Positions 34,688 through 43,560 of a stretch of DNA of 64,000 nucleotides are shown here, piece after piece. Below the pieces are notes generated by a model. It saw only the letters and a program-made list of their open reading frames with translations, had not been told where the DNA came from and searched no databases. The stretch comes from Clostridia bacterium (lineage in GTDB: Bacteria > Bacillota > Clostridia > TANB77 > CAG-508): positions 1 to 64,000 of the forward strand of contig JAGAED010000017.1 in NCBI GenBank assembly GCA_017613275.1, read 5' to 3'. The stretch's first letter is position 1; every line of letters starts with the position of its first letter. A program made the position numbers and the translations under genes.

Positions 34688-36766
34688 GTGTCTAATCAAA
34701 TATTGTACCTAATAATAGGAATATCATTAGTACTTTTTCTTGCAATAGTTGTGGCGTATGTAATAATATCAAAAAAAGCCAATAAATCAGACTATAAAAG
34801 AATACAAAAACTACAAAAAGGTACTAAAGAAAGCAAGTTTTCACTTGAAATATTATTACAAAAATTATATGTAACATATGCTAGAACACCAGGATTAAAA
34901 AGATATATACTAAAACTAAGAAGAAGATTAGAAATTATAAACCTAGAAGATGAATATAACACAAGAAAAACAGCATCAAAAATATTAACAAGAACATTAT
35001 TAATACTACTTCCTGTTGTCTTTGCTACAATTTCAATTACAAATAAAAACCCATTATTAATGGTAATTTTATTGTTATTTGAATTATTTATGGTAGATAC
35101 TTTAATAGATGGCTCTGTTGACAAATTAGATAATAAAATATTAAAAGAACAATTAGATTTCTTCTCAGAAATTAGGCATGCATACCATGAATTTAACATG
35201 GTAGAAGAGGCAATATACCAGGTATCACAAGATGATGAAAGAAGCGTATCTGCACAAGGAGAAAAAATCTACGAAATACTAATATCAGATGATCCAGAAA
35301 TGGAACTAGAAAAATATTATGATGTTGCTCCAAATAGCTATTTAAAGGAATTTGCGGGAGTTTCATACTTGACAAAAGAATTTGGTGATAGAAAAATAGA
35401 CGGTTCATCACTTTATTTAAAAAACGTAAACAACATTACACAAGAAATGCAACTTGAAATATTAAAAAGAGATAAATTAAACTATGTTTTCCAAAGTTTA
35501 TCATTTATCGCAATTGCACCGGTATTATTACTTGAACCATTAAAACAATGGGCAGTATCAAACTTCGCATTTACAGATAGTTGGTACAATGGTAAAGAAG
35601 GAATGGTAGTACAAATTATCATCCTTATTATTGCATTCGTATCTTATATATTAACAAGAAAACTTAAAGACAATGGCTCAACAAATATGAACACAAAAAA
35701 CACAGAAAATCCTTGGCAAAAGAAAATCTATGATAAAAAAATAGGTAAAAAAATAGTAGACATGTTTTTACCTAAACAAGGAACAAAAGAACATCGAAAA
35801 GTAAGCCAAATGCTCAAGGACTCGGCATCGCCATTAAAAATAGAATGGTTATATACAAATAGAATAGTACTTGCAATAGTGACATTTTTGGCGTCATTTG
35901 TACTATTTGCACATTTACACACAATAGCAATAGATTATATTTATACAAATCCAACAACTGATTATAATTTGATAAGTGGACTGTCAGATAAAGACAAGCA
36001 ATCGGCAATGGAAGTAACCCAAATACATAATAAATTTTTGGATAGATATCGATATTCTAATCCAAATATAAAAGAGGAAGCAATTCAAAAAGACTTGGAA
36101 AAATCCGAGGAATATATGGATGCTCAAGATGCAGAGATTGAAAAAAATGCAAAAAAGATATATGAAAAATTGCAGGTAATAAAAAAGGAATTTTTCCAAT
36201 GGTATGAATTATTACTAGCAATGGTATTTGCTGTTGCTGGATACATGGCACCAATCTGGTTACTATACTTCCAAGTAAAAATGCGTCAACTAGAAATGGA
36301 AGACGAAGTAATGCAATTCCAAACAATAATTTTAATGCTTATGAGAATAGAGAGAGTAAACGTAGAAATTATATTGGAATGGCTAGAAAGATATGCAAAT
36401 ATATTTAAACCAGTTATTTCAAAATGTGTTAACAACTATGAAGCAGGAGCATGGGAAGCACTTGAAGAAATGAAAAACGAAGTATCATTCATGCAATTCA
36501 TAAGAATTGCTGAAAGTTTACAAGCGGCAGTAGAAAAGATTCCAATTAGAGATGCATTTGATGAACTAGATTCGGAAAGAGACTACTACCAAGAAAAACG
36601 TAAAGAATCAAACGATAGATTAATAAAGAAAAAAGCAATGATAGGAAAAGTAATTGGATTTGCACCAATGGTATGCTTATTTGTAGGTTACCTAATAATA
36701 CCATTAGTATTTATAGGATTCCAAAGTATGTCTGGTTCAATGACAAGCTTAAAAGCAAATAAATAA
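34688..36766 (+). CDS. TadB-TadC-like inner membrane platform protein (probable fusion)
   Basis: About 692 residues. The N-terminal half has a membrane anchor, a basic helix and a TadB/GspF-like block (FFSEIRHAYHEFNMVEEAIYQVSQ) ending in two hydrophobic segments; the C-terminal half has further membrane segments and a second T2SSF-like block (FQTIILMLMRIERVNVEIILEWLERYANIFKPVISKC, DELDSERDYYQEKRKESNDRLIKKKAMIGKVIG). TadB and TadC are separate ~300-residue proteins in most Tad loci. The start is taken at GTG 34688, 11 bp after AGGAGG (34671-34676); the GTG at 34676 lies inside this SD. It would form the platform on which the ATPase acts. Confidence 0.7.
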   Translation: MSNQILYLIIGISLVLFLAIVVAYVIISKKANKSDYKRIQKLQKGTKESKFSLEILLQKLYVTYARTPGLKRYILKLRRRLEIINLEDEYNTRKTASKILTRTLLILLPVVFATISITNKNPLLMVILLLFELFMVDTLIDGSVDKLDNKILKEQLDFFSEIRHAYHEFNMVEEAIYQVSQDDERSVSAQGEKIYEILISDDPEMELEKYYDVAPNSYLKEFAGVSYLTKEFGDRKIDGSSLYLKNVNNITQEMQLEILKRDKLNYVFQSLSFIAIAPVLLLEPLKQWAVSNFAFTDSWYNGKEGMVVQIIILIIAFVSYILTRKLKDNGSTNMNTKNTENPWQKKIYDKKIGKKIVDMFLPKQGTKEHRKVSQMLKDSASPLKIEWLYTNRIVLAIVTFLASFVLFAHLHTIAIDYIYTNPTTDYNLISGLSDKDKQSAMEVTQIHNKFLDRYRYSNPNIKEEAIQKDLEKSEEYMDAQDAEIEKNAKKIYEKLQVIKKEFFQWYELLLAMVFAVAGYMAPIWLLYFQVKMRQLEMEDEVMQFQTIILMLMRIERVNVEIILEWLERYANIFKPVISKCVNNYEAGAWEALEEMKNEVSFMQFIRIAESLQAAVEKIPIRDAFDELDSERDYYQEKRKESNDRLIKKKAMIGKVIGFAPMVCLFVGYLIIPLVFIGFQSMSGSMTSLKANK

Positions 36767-36797
36767 AAGAATTATAAAGATGGGAGGTTGAACTATT

Positions 36798-37757
36798 ATG
36801 GAAAATGCATCAAAGGCTTTACTAATTGCAGGCGGTGTATTGCTTGGAATAATGGTACTTAGCTTATTTTTGATAATGATAAATAGTTTAACCGACTATC
36901 AACAATCACAAATAGTAAATGAAAGACAGGCTGAAGCAATATCATTTAATAATAATTATACTGGTTACATGAGAGATGAGGTGCCTGGAACAGACATAAT
37001 GTCTTTAGTAAATAAAGTTGTATTTTATAATAGAACTAAATCATCAAAAGGAACTGGAACAACTGACACTGGTGAGGATTTTGGATATGAACCAATAGAA
37101 TTAGAAATTGTTTTTCCAGATAATAGTAATAAATTATTGGCATTAGATTTACAATACAATAAACTCTATAATAGCAATTCATTTAAATTCGATGCAACTT
37201 CTGGTATAAAGTCAACTAATTCCAGTGGATTTTCGGCTTTAGATAAGTTATTAAATAATACCTGTATGCCGGATTCTCCAACCAGTGCAACTGGAGAGCA
37301 ATTGGAAGAAGATTACAGAAAAAATCCATTAAAAATTTATTACACCGAAGGAATATTAAAGGCACTTTTGGAAAATGATAATTCATCTGAATCAATATTT
37401 GATGCGGATTTTAAAAATCTTGAACTTGCAGAAAAAAGAAAAAGATTTAAGGCTTTTAATTTAAGTATTGGAAATGTAAGTGCAGGAAAAGTATATTTCC
37501 CATTATACAATGTGGACGACCAACCTATAAGTGAAGCTACATTAGACAATTGGTGGGACGATTATTTCGGAACAAGAAAAAAAATTGATACTAATAATAA
37601 AACAATTAAAGAAGAGTTAGCTTATTATTACGAATATACACAATTCCAAAGAGGAGTATTTAAATATTGTGAGCCTACTGGTGGAAAACAAACATATAGT
37701 TCAAATACAGGTAGAATTATATATATGAAATTTGAGTTTACGGGAAAATTTTTATAG
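36798..37757 (+). CDS. pilin-like anchored protein, MENASKAL family member 1 (largest)
   Basis: 319 residues: N-terminal MENASKALLIAGGVLLGIM with a hydrophobic helix to residue ~29, then an extracytoplasmic region. The shared family feature after the helix is a F-N-x-x-[YF]-x-x-Y block followed by a V-x-x-[VM]-x-N segment (here FNNNYTGYMRDEVPGTDIMSLVNKVVFYN). This member has a long C-terminal extension with N/D/S-rich loops. There is no canonical prepilin cleavage site (no K/R-G-F-T-L-I-E motif). GGGAGG precedes the ATG, 32 bp after the TadBC-like gene. It may be a minor or tip subunit; inferred from context. Confidence 0.75.
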   Translation: MENASKALLIAGGVLLGIMVLSLFLIMINSLTDYQQSQIVNERQAEAISFNNNYTGYMRDEVPGTDIMSLVNKVVFYNRTKSSKGTGTTDTGEDFGYEPIELEIVFPDNSNKLLALDLQYNKLYNSNSFKFDATSGIKSTNSSGFSALDKLLNNTCMPDSPTSATGEQLEEDYRKNPLKIYYTEGILKALLENDNSSESIFDADFKNLELAEKRKRFKAFNLSIGNVSAGKVYFPLYNVDDQPISEATLDNWWDDYFGTRKKIDTNNKTIKEELAYYYEYTQFQRGVFKYCEPTGGKQTYSSNTGRIIYMKFEFTGKFL

Positions 37758-37774
37758 GTTAGGAGTGGAAAAAT

Positions 37775-38281
37775 ATGGAAAACGCATCAAAGGCCTTAAT
37801 TATGGCAGCGGCGGTATTAATTGCTGTATTAGTTGTAACATTAATAGTATATTTATATTCTTCTTTTAACCAGGATAAGAAAGAAAATATAGAATTAATG
37901 AACCAAACACAGCTAATAGCATTTAATGGTAAATACTTAGCTTATGATGGAAAAGAAGACCTAACATATTATGATATAGCCAATATAGCAACTATGGCTA
38001 GAAATGATAATAAGGAAAATGAAGAAAAAATATCTGTAATTCTAAAGCCAACTAATCAAAATCTTTCTATAAATGATGGTAATTATAGCACATTTATGCA
38101 AAATCTTAATAACAAAGATGCTCTTGATGATTCAGACTCTCTAATTATGAAGGATGAGGAAATTTTAGATTTACTAACAGGCAAAAGTAAACGCACAAGA
38201 GTATTAAGAAAATATAGATGTGTTGTTTCACTAAATACCGTAACGGGCAGAGTGGAAACAGTAGAATTTTTTAACATTTAA
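37775..38281 (+). CDS. pilin-like anchored protein, MENASKAL family member 2
   Basis: 168 residues with the identical first eight residues (MENASKAL), a hydrophobic helix to residue ~28, and IAFNGKYLAYDGKEDLTYYDIANIATMARND as the family block. It ends with CVVSLNTVTGRVETVEF, matching the C-terminal strand pattern (CxYDxKTGxVxxV) of members at 38845 and 39313. AGGAG precedes the ATG, 17 bp after member 1. Function unknown; pilin-like by context. Confidence 0.75.
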   Translation: MENASKALIMAAAVLIAVLVVTLIVYLYSSFNQDKKENIELMNQTQLIAFNGKYLAYDGKEDLTYYDIANIATMARNDNKENEEKISVILKPTNQNLSINDGNYSTFMQNLNNKDALDDSDSLIMKDEEILDLLTGKSKRTRVLRKYRCVVSLNTVTGRVETVEFFNI

Positions 38282-38326
38282 ATACTTGAAAAAAAAATCG
38301 AAAAATGTTATAATAAGGGTAGACAT

Positions 38327-38758
38327 ATGCGAAAATTTGTGGTATTTTTTATATTGATAATAATTATTGTTTTTTTTGTTGCCTTTATGTATTTTAATTA
38401 CAAAACAGGAAAAGAAAAAATAGATGAAAAAAACAGTGAATTTGAAACATATTTAGGTAAAGAAATATATGGTGCAGATGTTGCAACAATAATAAACAAA
38501 GCATCATATAAAAACAGAAAAAACAATGTAGAACAAGACAAAAATGGAAAATATTTGGATAATGGCAAAGATTCAATAAATATAGATATTAAAATGCTGG
38601 ATGATGATAAGACTTATAATATGGAAAAATTCTATAAAACTGGAACAATGCAATTTGTTGAATATTACAAAAATATCAAATTCAAAATGATGAATATAGA
38701 ATATCACAAAGAAACAGGCTTAATAAAATACATATTTATAGAACAAATCACAAAATAA
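38327..38758 (+). CDS. pilin-like anchored protein, divergent family member
   Basis: 143 residues. The N-terminus (MRKFVVFFILIIIIVFFVAF) is a bare membrane helix without MENASKAL, but the body keeps the family plan: FETYLGKEIYGADVATIINKASYKNRKNN, followed by a short variable part and a last strand FKMMNIEYHKETGLIKYIFIEQI. It therefore seems to be a family member whose N-terminus was replaced or has diverged. The ribosome binding site is weak (AAGGGT). It lies between members 2 and 3. Confidence 0.65.
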   Translation: MRKFVVFFILIIIIVFFVAFMYFNYKTGKEKIDEKNSEFETYLGKEIYGADVATIINKASYKNRKNNVEQDKNGKYLDNGKDSINIDIKMLDDDKTYNMEKFYKTGTMQFVEYYKNIKFKMMNIEYHKETGLIKYIFIEQITK

Positions 38759-38844
38759 AATTATTAATTAGTTATTAAAATTTTATCAATATACAATTGA
38801 TAAATAAAAAATAAAAAAACAAAAGTTAAAAGGAGGAAAAAAAC

Positions 38845-39276
38845 ATGGAAAATGCGTCAAAAGCATTAATTATAGCAGGAGCTATATTAATTTCAATTTT
38901 AATTATCTCATTTGGGGTAATAATTTTAGGACAAGGATCAGAGGTTATAAATAACGCTGATATGAGTGAAGCAGAGGTAACATCATTCAATGGAAAATTC
39001 GAGGCTTATGAAGGAAAAAAGGTTAATGGAAGCAATGTTAAACAAATGATAAAAGTTGTTTATCAAAATAACATCCAAAATAGTAATGATGCTGGAAAAC
39101 AAATTGCAGTTAAGTATTATGAAGGAACAACAGCTAAACCAGATTTAGTAACAATAAAGGGTACTTCAGATCCAACTAAAAATGATTCTTTAATATCAAG
39201 TTCAGTTGCTTACGATGTAAAATGTGGATATAATAGTAAAACTGGACTAGTTAATTCAATAACAGTAACAAAATAG
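38845..39276 (+). CDS. pilin-like anchored protein, MENASKAL family member 3
   Basis: 143 residues, compact form: N-terminal MENASKALIIAG helix, FGVIILGQGSEVINNADMSEAE, the FNGKFEAYEGKKVNGSNVKQMIKVVYQNN block, and the final CGYNSKTGLVNSITVTK. It is a recent duplicate of the next gene: the first ~100 bases, including a run of 47 identical ones encoding the helix, are nearly the same. AAAAGGAGG gives it the best SD of the set, so it may be the major subunit (inference). A small hairpin (TTATCAAT/ATTGATAA) lies upstream at ~38783-38801. Confidence 0.78.
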   Translation: MENASKALIIAGAILISILIISFGVIILGQGSEVINNADMSEAEVTSFNGKFEAYEGKKVNGSNVKQMIKVVYQNNIQNSNDAGKQIAVKYYEGTTAKPDLVTIKGTSDPTKNDSLISSSVAYDVKCGYNSKTGLVNSITVTK

Positions 39277-39312
39277 TTTTCTTAAATACACAAATGAAGG
39301 AGGCAAATCTTT

Positions 39313-39413
39313 ATGGAGAATGCATCAAAAGCTCTGATTATAGCAGGAGCTATATTAATTTCAATTTTAATTATCTCATTTGGAGTAATAATATTAGGAC
39401 AAGGTTCTGATGT
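39313..39413 (+). repeat. tandem gene-duplication segment (pair with 38845-38945)
   Basis: The 5' ends of members 3 and 4 are nearly identical at the DNA level, with an unbroken identical run of about 47 bases (from ATTATAGCAGG to CTCATTTGG), including at synonymous sites. This indicates a young tandem duplication or gene conversion. Confidence 0.8.
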
Positions 39414-39783
39414 TGTTAACAATGCAGATATGAGTGATTCAGAAAAAATAACATTCAATTCTAAATTTGAGGTTTATGAAGGAGATAATGTTAAAGGAAA
39501 TAAGGTAATACAAATGATTAAGACGATTGCAGCTAATAACCGAACAGAAAAAGATGCAAACAAACAAGTTTGGGTTATTGCAAGGGAGGCTAGTAATGTA
39601 GACATATCTCTATTAGGTTCAGCTTCATATGCTAGGCTAATTATTATAAAAAACACAGGAGATGACGGGGATATTATTAAAGGAGTGGATGGTGTTACAC
39701 CTAGTAAAGCATATGTTGTAAAATGTGTATATGATAATAAAAGTGGCATAATTAAAGCTGTGAGTGTTACTGAAAAAAGATAG
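39313..39783 (+). CDS. pilin-like anchored protein, MENASKAL family member 4
   Basis: 156 residues and a near-duplicate of member 3 over the first 32 residues; the body then diverges (FNSKFEVYEGDNVKGNKVIQMIKTIAANN, CVYDNKSGIIKAVSVTEKR). Constant N-terminus with a faster-changing exposed part is what is expected for surface fibre subunits. GGAGG precedes the ATG; the gap to member 3 is 36 bp. Confidence 0.78.
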   Translation: MENASKALIIAGAILISILIISFGVIILGQGSDVVNNADMSDSEKITFNSKFEVYEGDNVKGNKVIQMIKTIAANNRTEKDANKQVWVIAREASNVDISLLGSASYARLIIIKNTGDDGDIIKGVDGVTPSKAYVVKCVYDNKSGIIKAVSVTEKR

Positions 39784-39823
39784 AGTTTAATAAAAAAATC
39801 AACATAGAAAGGATTGAAATACT

Positions 39824-40477
39824 ATGGAAAATGCTACAGAAGCCTTGCGAATGGCTGGAGGAGTATTAATATTTGTGTTGGCATTAACCATAAGTATAAA
39901 TGCCTTTTCACAGTCAAGACAAGGAATTGATAATTTAGTTTTATATAGTGATAGAGAATTTCTATCAACATATGTAGAACAAAACAAAGGGACAAAAAGA
40001 ATTGTAGCTGCTGAATCAATAGTGCCTACAATTTACCGAGCCTATAAAGAAAACATAAAAATCAAATTTGATTTTTTGAGTAAAGATGAAGAAAATTGTT
40101 TATATACGAGATTAGGAACAACAGATAATTATGTAACATATATAGACTTAGAAACTGAATCACAAGGTGATGAAAAGCTAAAAGAGTATTATCTAAGAGA
40201 AATACTTTTTGGAACAAATTCATCAGATTCGTATGTAAAAACATCATATATGAACGAAAATCGTCTTAAAGATTATAATGATTGCGTAAATAAGATTTCT
40301 AAGACATTAAAATTTAATTATTATGGACTATATTTTAGATTAACTTCAGGAGACTTAAGTGGAAAAACATATGAGGAAAGTTTAGGCGTTTATTTTAAGG
40401 GAGAAGAAAACGGAACACATGATAAATCTACAATAAACAAAACTGAAAAAAAAGTTATAACATATAGTGAAAAATAA
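39824..40477 (+). CDS. pilin-like anchored protein, MENATEAL variant, member 5
   Basis: 217 residues starting MENATEALRMAGGVLIFVL, with the helix to residue ~27. The body departs from members 1-4: DNLVLYSDREFLSTYVEQNKGTKRIVAAESIVPTIYRAYKENIKIKF keeps only the spacing of the shared block. The C-terminal half contains LKFNYYGLYFRLTSGDL. AAAGGATT is a modest SD. Probably a minor component of the same fibre or complex. Confidence 0.7.
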   Translation: MENATEALRMAGGVLIFVLALTISINAFSQSRQGIDNLVLYSDREFLSTYVEQNKGTKRIVAAESIVPTIYRAYKENIKIKFDFLSKDEENCLYTRLGTTDNYVTYIDLETESQGDEKLKEYYLREILFGTNSSDSYVKTSYMNENRLKDYNDCVNKISKTLKFNYYGLYFRLTSGDLSGKTYEESLGVYFKGEENGTHDKSTINKTEKKVITYSEK

Positions 40478-40505
40478 ATAATTACTATATAGTAAGGAGG
40501 AAAAT

Positions 40506-41024
40506 ATGGACGGAATAGGAAGCAGTTGGTTAACAATCATTTTAGTATTTGTAATTATAGGTGGAATGGCTTTTTTCATAATGTTATCTACAGCAAATGA
40601 TGTTGATAAAACCATCGAATCTAGTGTACAACAAGATATTTCTACATTTGTTAAAGAATGCGCTAATATAGGTTATGTATCACCAGAAAAAGTTCAAACT
40701 CTAGAAGATAAGATTAGTAGTTATGGTATTAGATTTGAACTTAAGATTTGGGTAGAAAGACAAAGTGAGAATCCAACTAAAAAGACTACACAATTAAATA
40801 ATGGTACAACAGCAGCAACACCTTTTATTACAGAGGAATATACTGTAACAGATATAGTTGATAAAGAAAAAGGTTTAAAGCTAAAAGAAAATGATATTTT
40901 AGGTGCCAGTGCAGAAAATATAGGTGGTACACATGAAGATAATTATTCTAGCACATCCAATAAAGACTTTGCTACAATGAAACCACAAGCAGTTGAAACT
41001 GTTCATGCAACAGGTACAAATTAA
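40506..41024 (+). CDS. small single-pass membrane protein of the Tad-like locus
   Basis: 172 residues. N-terminal MDGIGSSW then a hydrophobic helix (residues 8-28), followed by DVDKTIESSVQQDISTFVKECANIGYVSPEKVQTLEDKI, and a Thr/Asn-rich C-terminus. The form (short leader, anchor, helix, beta-rich tail) recalls TadE-like minor pilins, but no family is recognised with confidence. AAGGAGG precedes the ATG. It sits between the MENAS family and the large TadG-like gene. Confidence 0.65.
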   Translation: MDGIGSSWLTIILVFVIIGGMAFFIMLSTANDVDKTIESSVQQDISTFVKECANIGYVSPEKVQTLEDKISSYGIRFELKIWVERQSENPTKKTTQLNNGTTAATPFITEEYTVTDIVDKEKGLKLKENDILGASAENIGGTHEDNYSSTSNKDFATMKPQAVETVHATGTN

Positions 41025-41088
41025 TTTAATCTAAAAATAATAAGCAATGTAAATATTACTTTGCAAAAATATTTATGTTTTAAGAATA

Positions 41089-41120
41089 GCTTGTAATATT
41101 AATATTACAAGTTATTTTTA
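41089..41120 (+). terminator. palindrome with T-rich tail inside the Tad-like locus
   Basis: CTTGTAATATT/AATATTACAAG (41090-41111) is a 22-bp perfect palindrome followed by TTATTTTTA. It could partly terminate before the large last gene. Confidence 0.5.
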
Positions 41121-41156
41121 GAATGTGAAATTTTAAATACAAAGGAAAGACGAATT

Positions 41157-43406
41157 ATGGGATTAGATAAATTAGGAATTCTTTTTATAATAATAATTCT
41201 ACCTATAGCACTTGTTTTAAATACATATACAAACACACAGGTAGATACTTTAAACATGCAATTAGAATATGATACAAAACTAAATAGCTCGACATATGAT
41301 GCCGTAAAAACATATCAAATTAATTCTTTAAGTGAGGATGCTTCAAATTTAGGAGATGTAAGAATTGGTAATATTAATGCTGCTATAAATGTTTTCTTTA
41401 CATCACTTGCGTCAAATTTAAACATGTCAGGTTATAGTAGGCAATTTTTACAAGAATATGTTCCAGCAATAGTATTTACAATGTATGATGGCTATTATAT
41501 ATATTCAAAATACACAAATACATTAGATGATGCTGATTATGCTTCGCAAGCTGAAGTGGATAGTAAAAATATGGAAAATGGGGCTCTTGATGAAACAGAT
41601 GGAAATTATCTGTATCCATCCTATTATCAAGATGGGCAGCAATTATATGGGCTAAAACCATTTATACACTATAGTTGTAGATATAAAAAAGGAAGTAATT
41701 ACGATTTTATTGTTTCATATACATTGGATAATTATATTACTATTCAAGGTATCGTAAACGGAACGCAAGTAGATATGTCTGGTTATTTAATTGATCCTAG
41801 CAAGTATTCAGGGATAAGTTATAATTCAACCACTAAAATTGCTACTGTAACCGGAGAACTTAAATATAGAGGAGTTACCATTAAAAATGAAGAACCATTA
41901 TTAACAGATAATTTAGTATTGGAACGAGAAGATGGTGAGACACCTGAAACAAAAGCATACCCATATCATAAGGTAAATGGAGTAAAATATTATTGGGGTG
42001 GTTCATATTGGTTTTCTATGTTAAATGGTATTCAAAATAATTCAGTTTACGATTTTGATTCAAAAGAATATGATGATTCTGCATATAAATATTATGTAGA
42101 GGCTTATGAATTTACAAAGAGACTAGAGAATCTTGGAATCACATCAATTACTACAGATGATATTGTAGATTCTTATACGGTAAGTGATGCGAATGGAAAC
42201 GAATCAGATAAACAAATTTTTAAGGATAGTACTTTTAAAATATTTGATTTGGAGAGGATAGAAGAACCGGATTCAAATTTTAATAAACATAGGCAAGAGG
42301 TAATAAGATATACTATAGAAAAAAATCTATCAATATCAATAGCAAACTACAATTATTATAATGATACACCAGGTTTTGAATTTAGAATGCCAGAATTTAG
42401 TGAAGAAGAATGGGACAGAATACAAAAAAACATGACTGTAATATCATATTTACAAGGATTACCAATAGGAACCAAAATATATAATGGAGTTTCTGTAGTA
42501 TCAAATAATGTCAATAAGGAAGTTGTATCAGAACAATCAATTTATATAGTAGATGGACCAAATTCTGGAAATGGACCTGGTGCTGTGAGTTACAATTATT
42601 ATCCTGTAACAAAAAAGGATTGGAGTGGTATATTTACAGCAAATGATCCAGTTGGAATTTACAATGTGGATTTACAAAAAAGACAAGTTGAATATAATAA
42701 ACAAACATATTATTATTATCCGAAATTATTCTTTGACACATATAGTCAATCAAGAGATACCGTTAACCTTAATGCTGACAAACTAGATATAACCAAAGGA
42801 GAATATAATTACAATGGTAATATCTATAAGTATATAGATGAGCAACTAACTCCGAATACTGGTGGCGATGGGTATAAAGTAGCACAAGCATTCTATACAG
42901 CACTTGGAAGGGAAAGAAAGAGTAGATATAATCAAAGAAACAATTACGAAAATCTATTAACTCAATTGACAGAGGAAAAACTTGAATTACTAAACTTTAA
43001 CTCACAATATACAAAATATGAAAGCAATAATTTAAGTAAGGAAGAGGTTGAAAGTTTAATTCAAGTAGCTAAAAATAATAACACAAAGTATAAAGAGGCT
43101 GGAGAAGCTGATAAATGGGTTGTCGTAAGAAGAGCTGGTGGTAAAACATATAACTCAACAAGTCAATGTGCACCGGCAGCTGGTAATTTGGTAGAAGGAA
43201 CTGAAACTACGTTAAATGATGTTTGGTTTAATTATCAAAATAGTAATGTAAATGCACCAGTGCGTAACTATGTGAATGCAGATGGAACCTATGGTAGTGC
43301 AAATAATAGTACTAATTATCCATTATTTAATGGTCAAACATTTACGACTAAATGCTACTATGACACAAATGGTAGAGTAAGAGCTGTATATATTTTAATT
43401 AATTAA
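41157..43406 (+). CDS. large TadG-like anchored surface protein
   Basis: 749 residues; MGLDKLGILFIIIILPIALVLN is an N-terminal membrane anchor, followed by a long extracytoplasmic part rich in Tyr, Asn, Asp and Ser. The segment after the helix (LNMQLEYDTKLNSSTYDAVKTYQINS...NINAAINVFFTSLASNLNMSGYSRQFLQEYVPAIVFTMYDGYYIYS) looks like the TadG/TadE arrangement in which the anchor helix leads into an alpha-helical stalk. The rest is beta-rich with repeated Y-N-x-N motifs. AAAGGAAAG precedes the ATG. It is the last gene of the locus and may be a tip or adhesin subunit. Confidence 0.65.
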   Translation: MGLDKLGILFIIIILPIALVLNTYTNTQVDTLNMQLEYDTKLNSSTYDAVKTYQINSLSEDASNLGDVRIGNINAAINVFFTSLASNLNMSGYSRQFLQEYVPAIVFTMYDGYYIYSKYTNTLDDADYASQAEVDSKNMENGALDETDGNYLYPSYYQDGQQLYGLKPFIHYSCRYKKGSNYDFIVSYTLDNYITIQGIVNGTQVDMSGYLIDPSKYSGISYNSTTKIATVTGELKYRGVTIKNEEPLLTDNLVLEREDGETPETKAYPYHKVNGVKYYWGGSYWFSMLNGIQNNSVYDFDSKEYDDSAYKYYVEAYEFTKRLENLGITSITTDDIVDSYTVSDANGNESDKQIFKDSTFKIFDLERIEEPDSNFNKHRQEVIRYTIEKNLSISIANYNYYNDTPGFEFRMPEFSEEEWDRIQKNMTVISYLQGLPIGTKIYNGVSVVSNNVNKEVVSEQSIYIVDGPNSGNGPGAVSYNYYPVTKKDWSGIFTANDPVGIYNVDLQKRQVEYNKQTYYYYPKLFFDTYSQSRDTVNLNADKLDITKGEYNYNGNIYKYIDEQLTPNTGGDGYKVAQAFYTALGRERKSRYNQRNNYENLLTQLTEEKLELLNFNSQYTKYESNNLSKEEVESLIQVAKNNNTKYKEAGEADKWVVVRRAGGKTYNSTSQCAPAAGNLVEGTETTLNDVWFNYQNSNVNAPVRNYVNADGTYGSANNSTNYPLFNGQTFTTKCYYDTNGRVRAVYILIN

Positions 43407-43415
43407 TCCATAATA

Positions 43416-43464
43416 AACTTTCTGGGACACTCCCAAAAAACAAGGTTTTAAACCTTGTTTTTTA
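43416..43464 (+). repeat. GGGACAC short repeat, copy c, joined to a terminator
   Basis: AACTTTCTGGGACACTCCC leads into AAAAAACAAGG (43435-43445), which pairs with CCTTGTTTTTT (43453-43463). The repeat supplies the left arm of a functional rho-independent terminator for the Tad-like locus. Confidence 0.8.
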
Positions 43465-43513
43465 TTTTGTCTTTTTTCAAACTTTTTAAGAGTGTTTTGA
43501 AGTCTTCCTATAA

Positions 43514-43543
43514 TGAATATTTTTAAAATTATGGTAAATAATA
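43514..43543 (+). promoter_or_regulatory. possible sigma-G promoter of spoIVB
   Basis: TGAATA (43514-43519), 17 bp, AATAATA (43537-43543). The same hexamer/heptamer pairing at the same spacing appears before sleB on the minus strand, as expected for forespore genes. Confidence 0.45.
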
Positions 43544-43560
43544 TAAAAAAAGGAGAGGAA

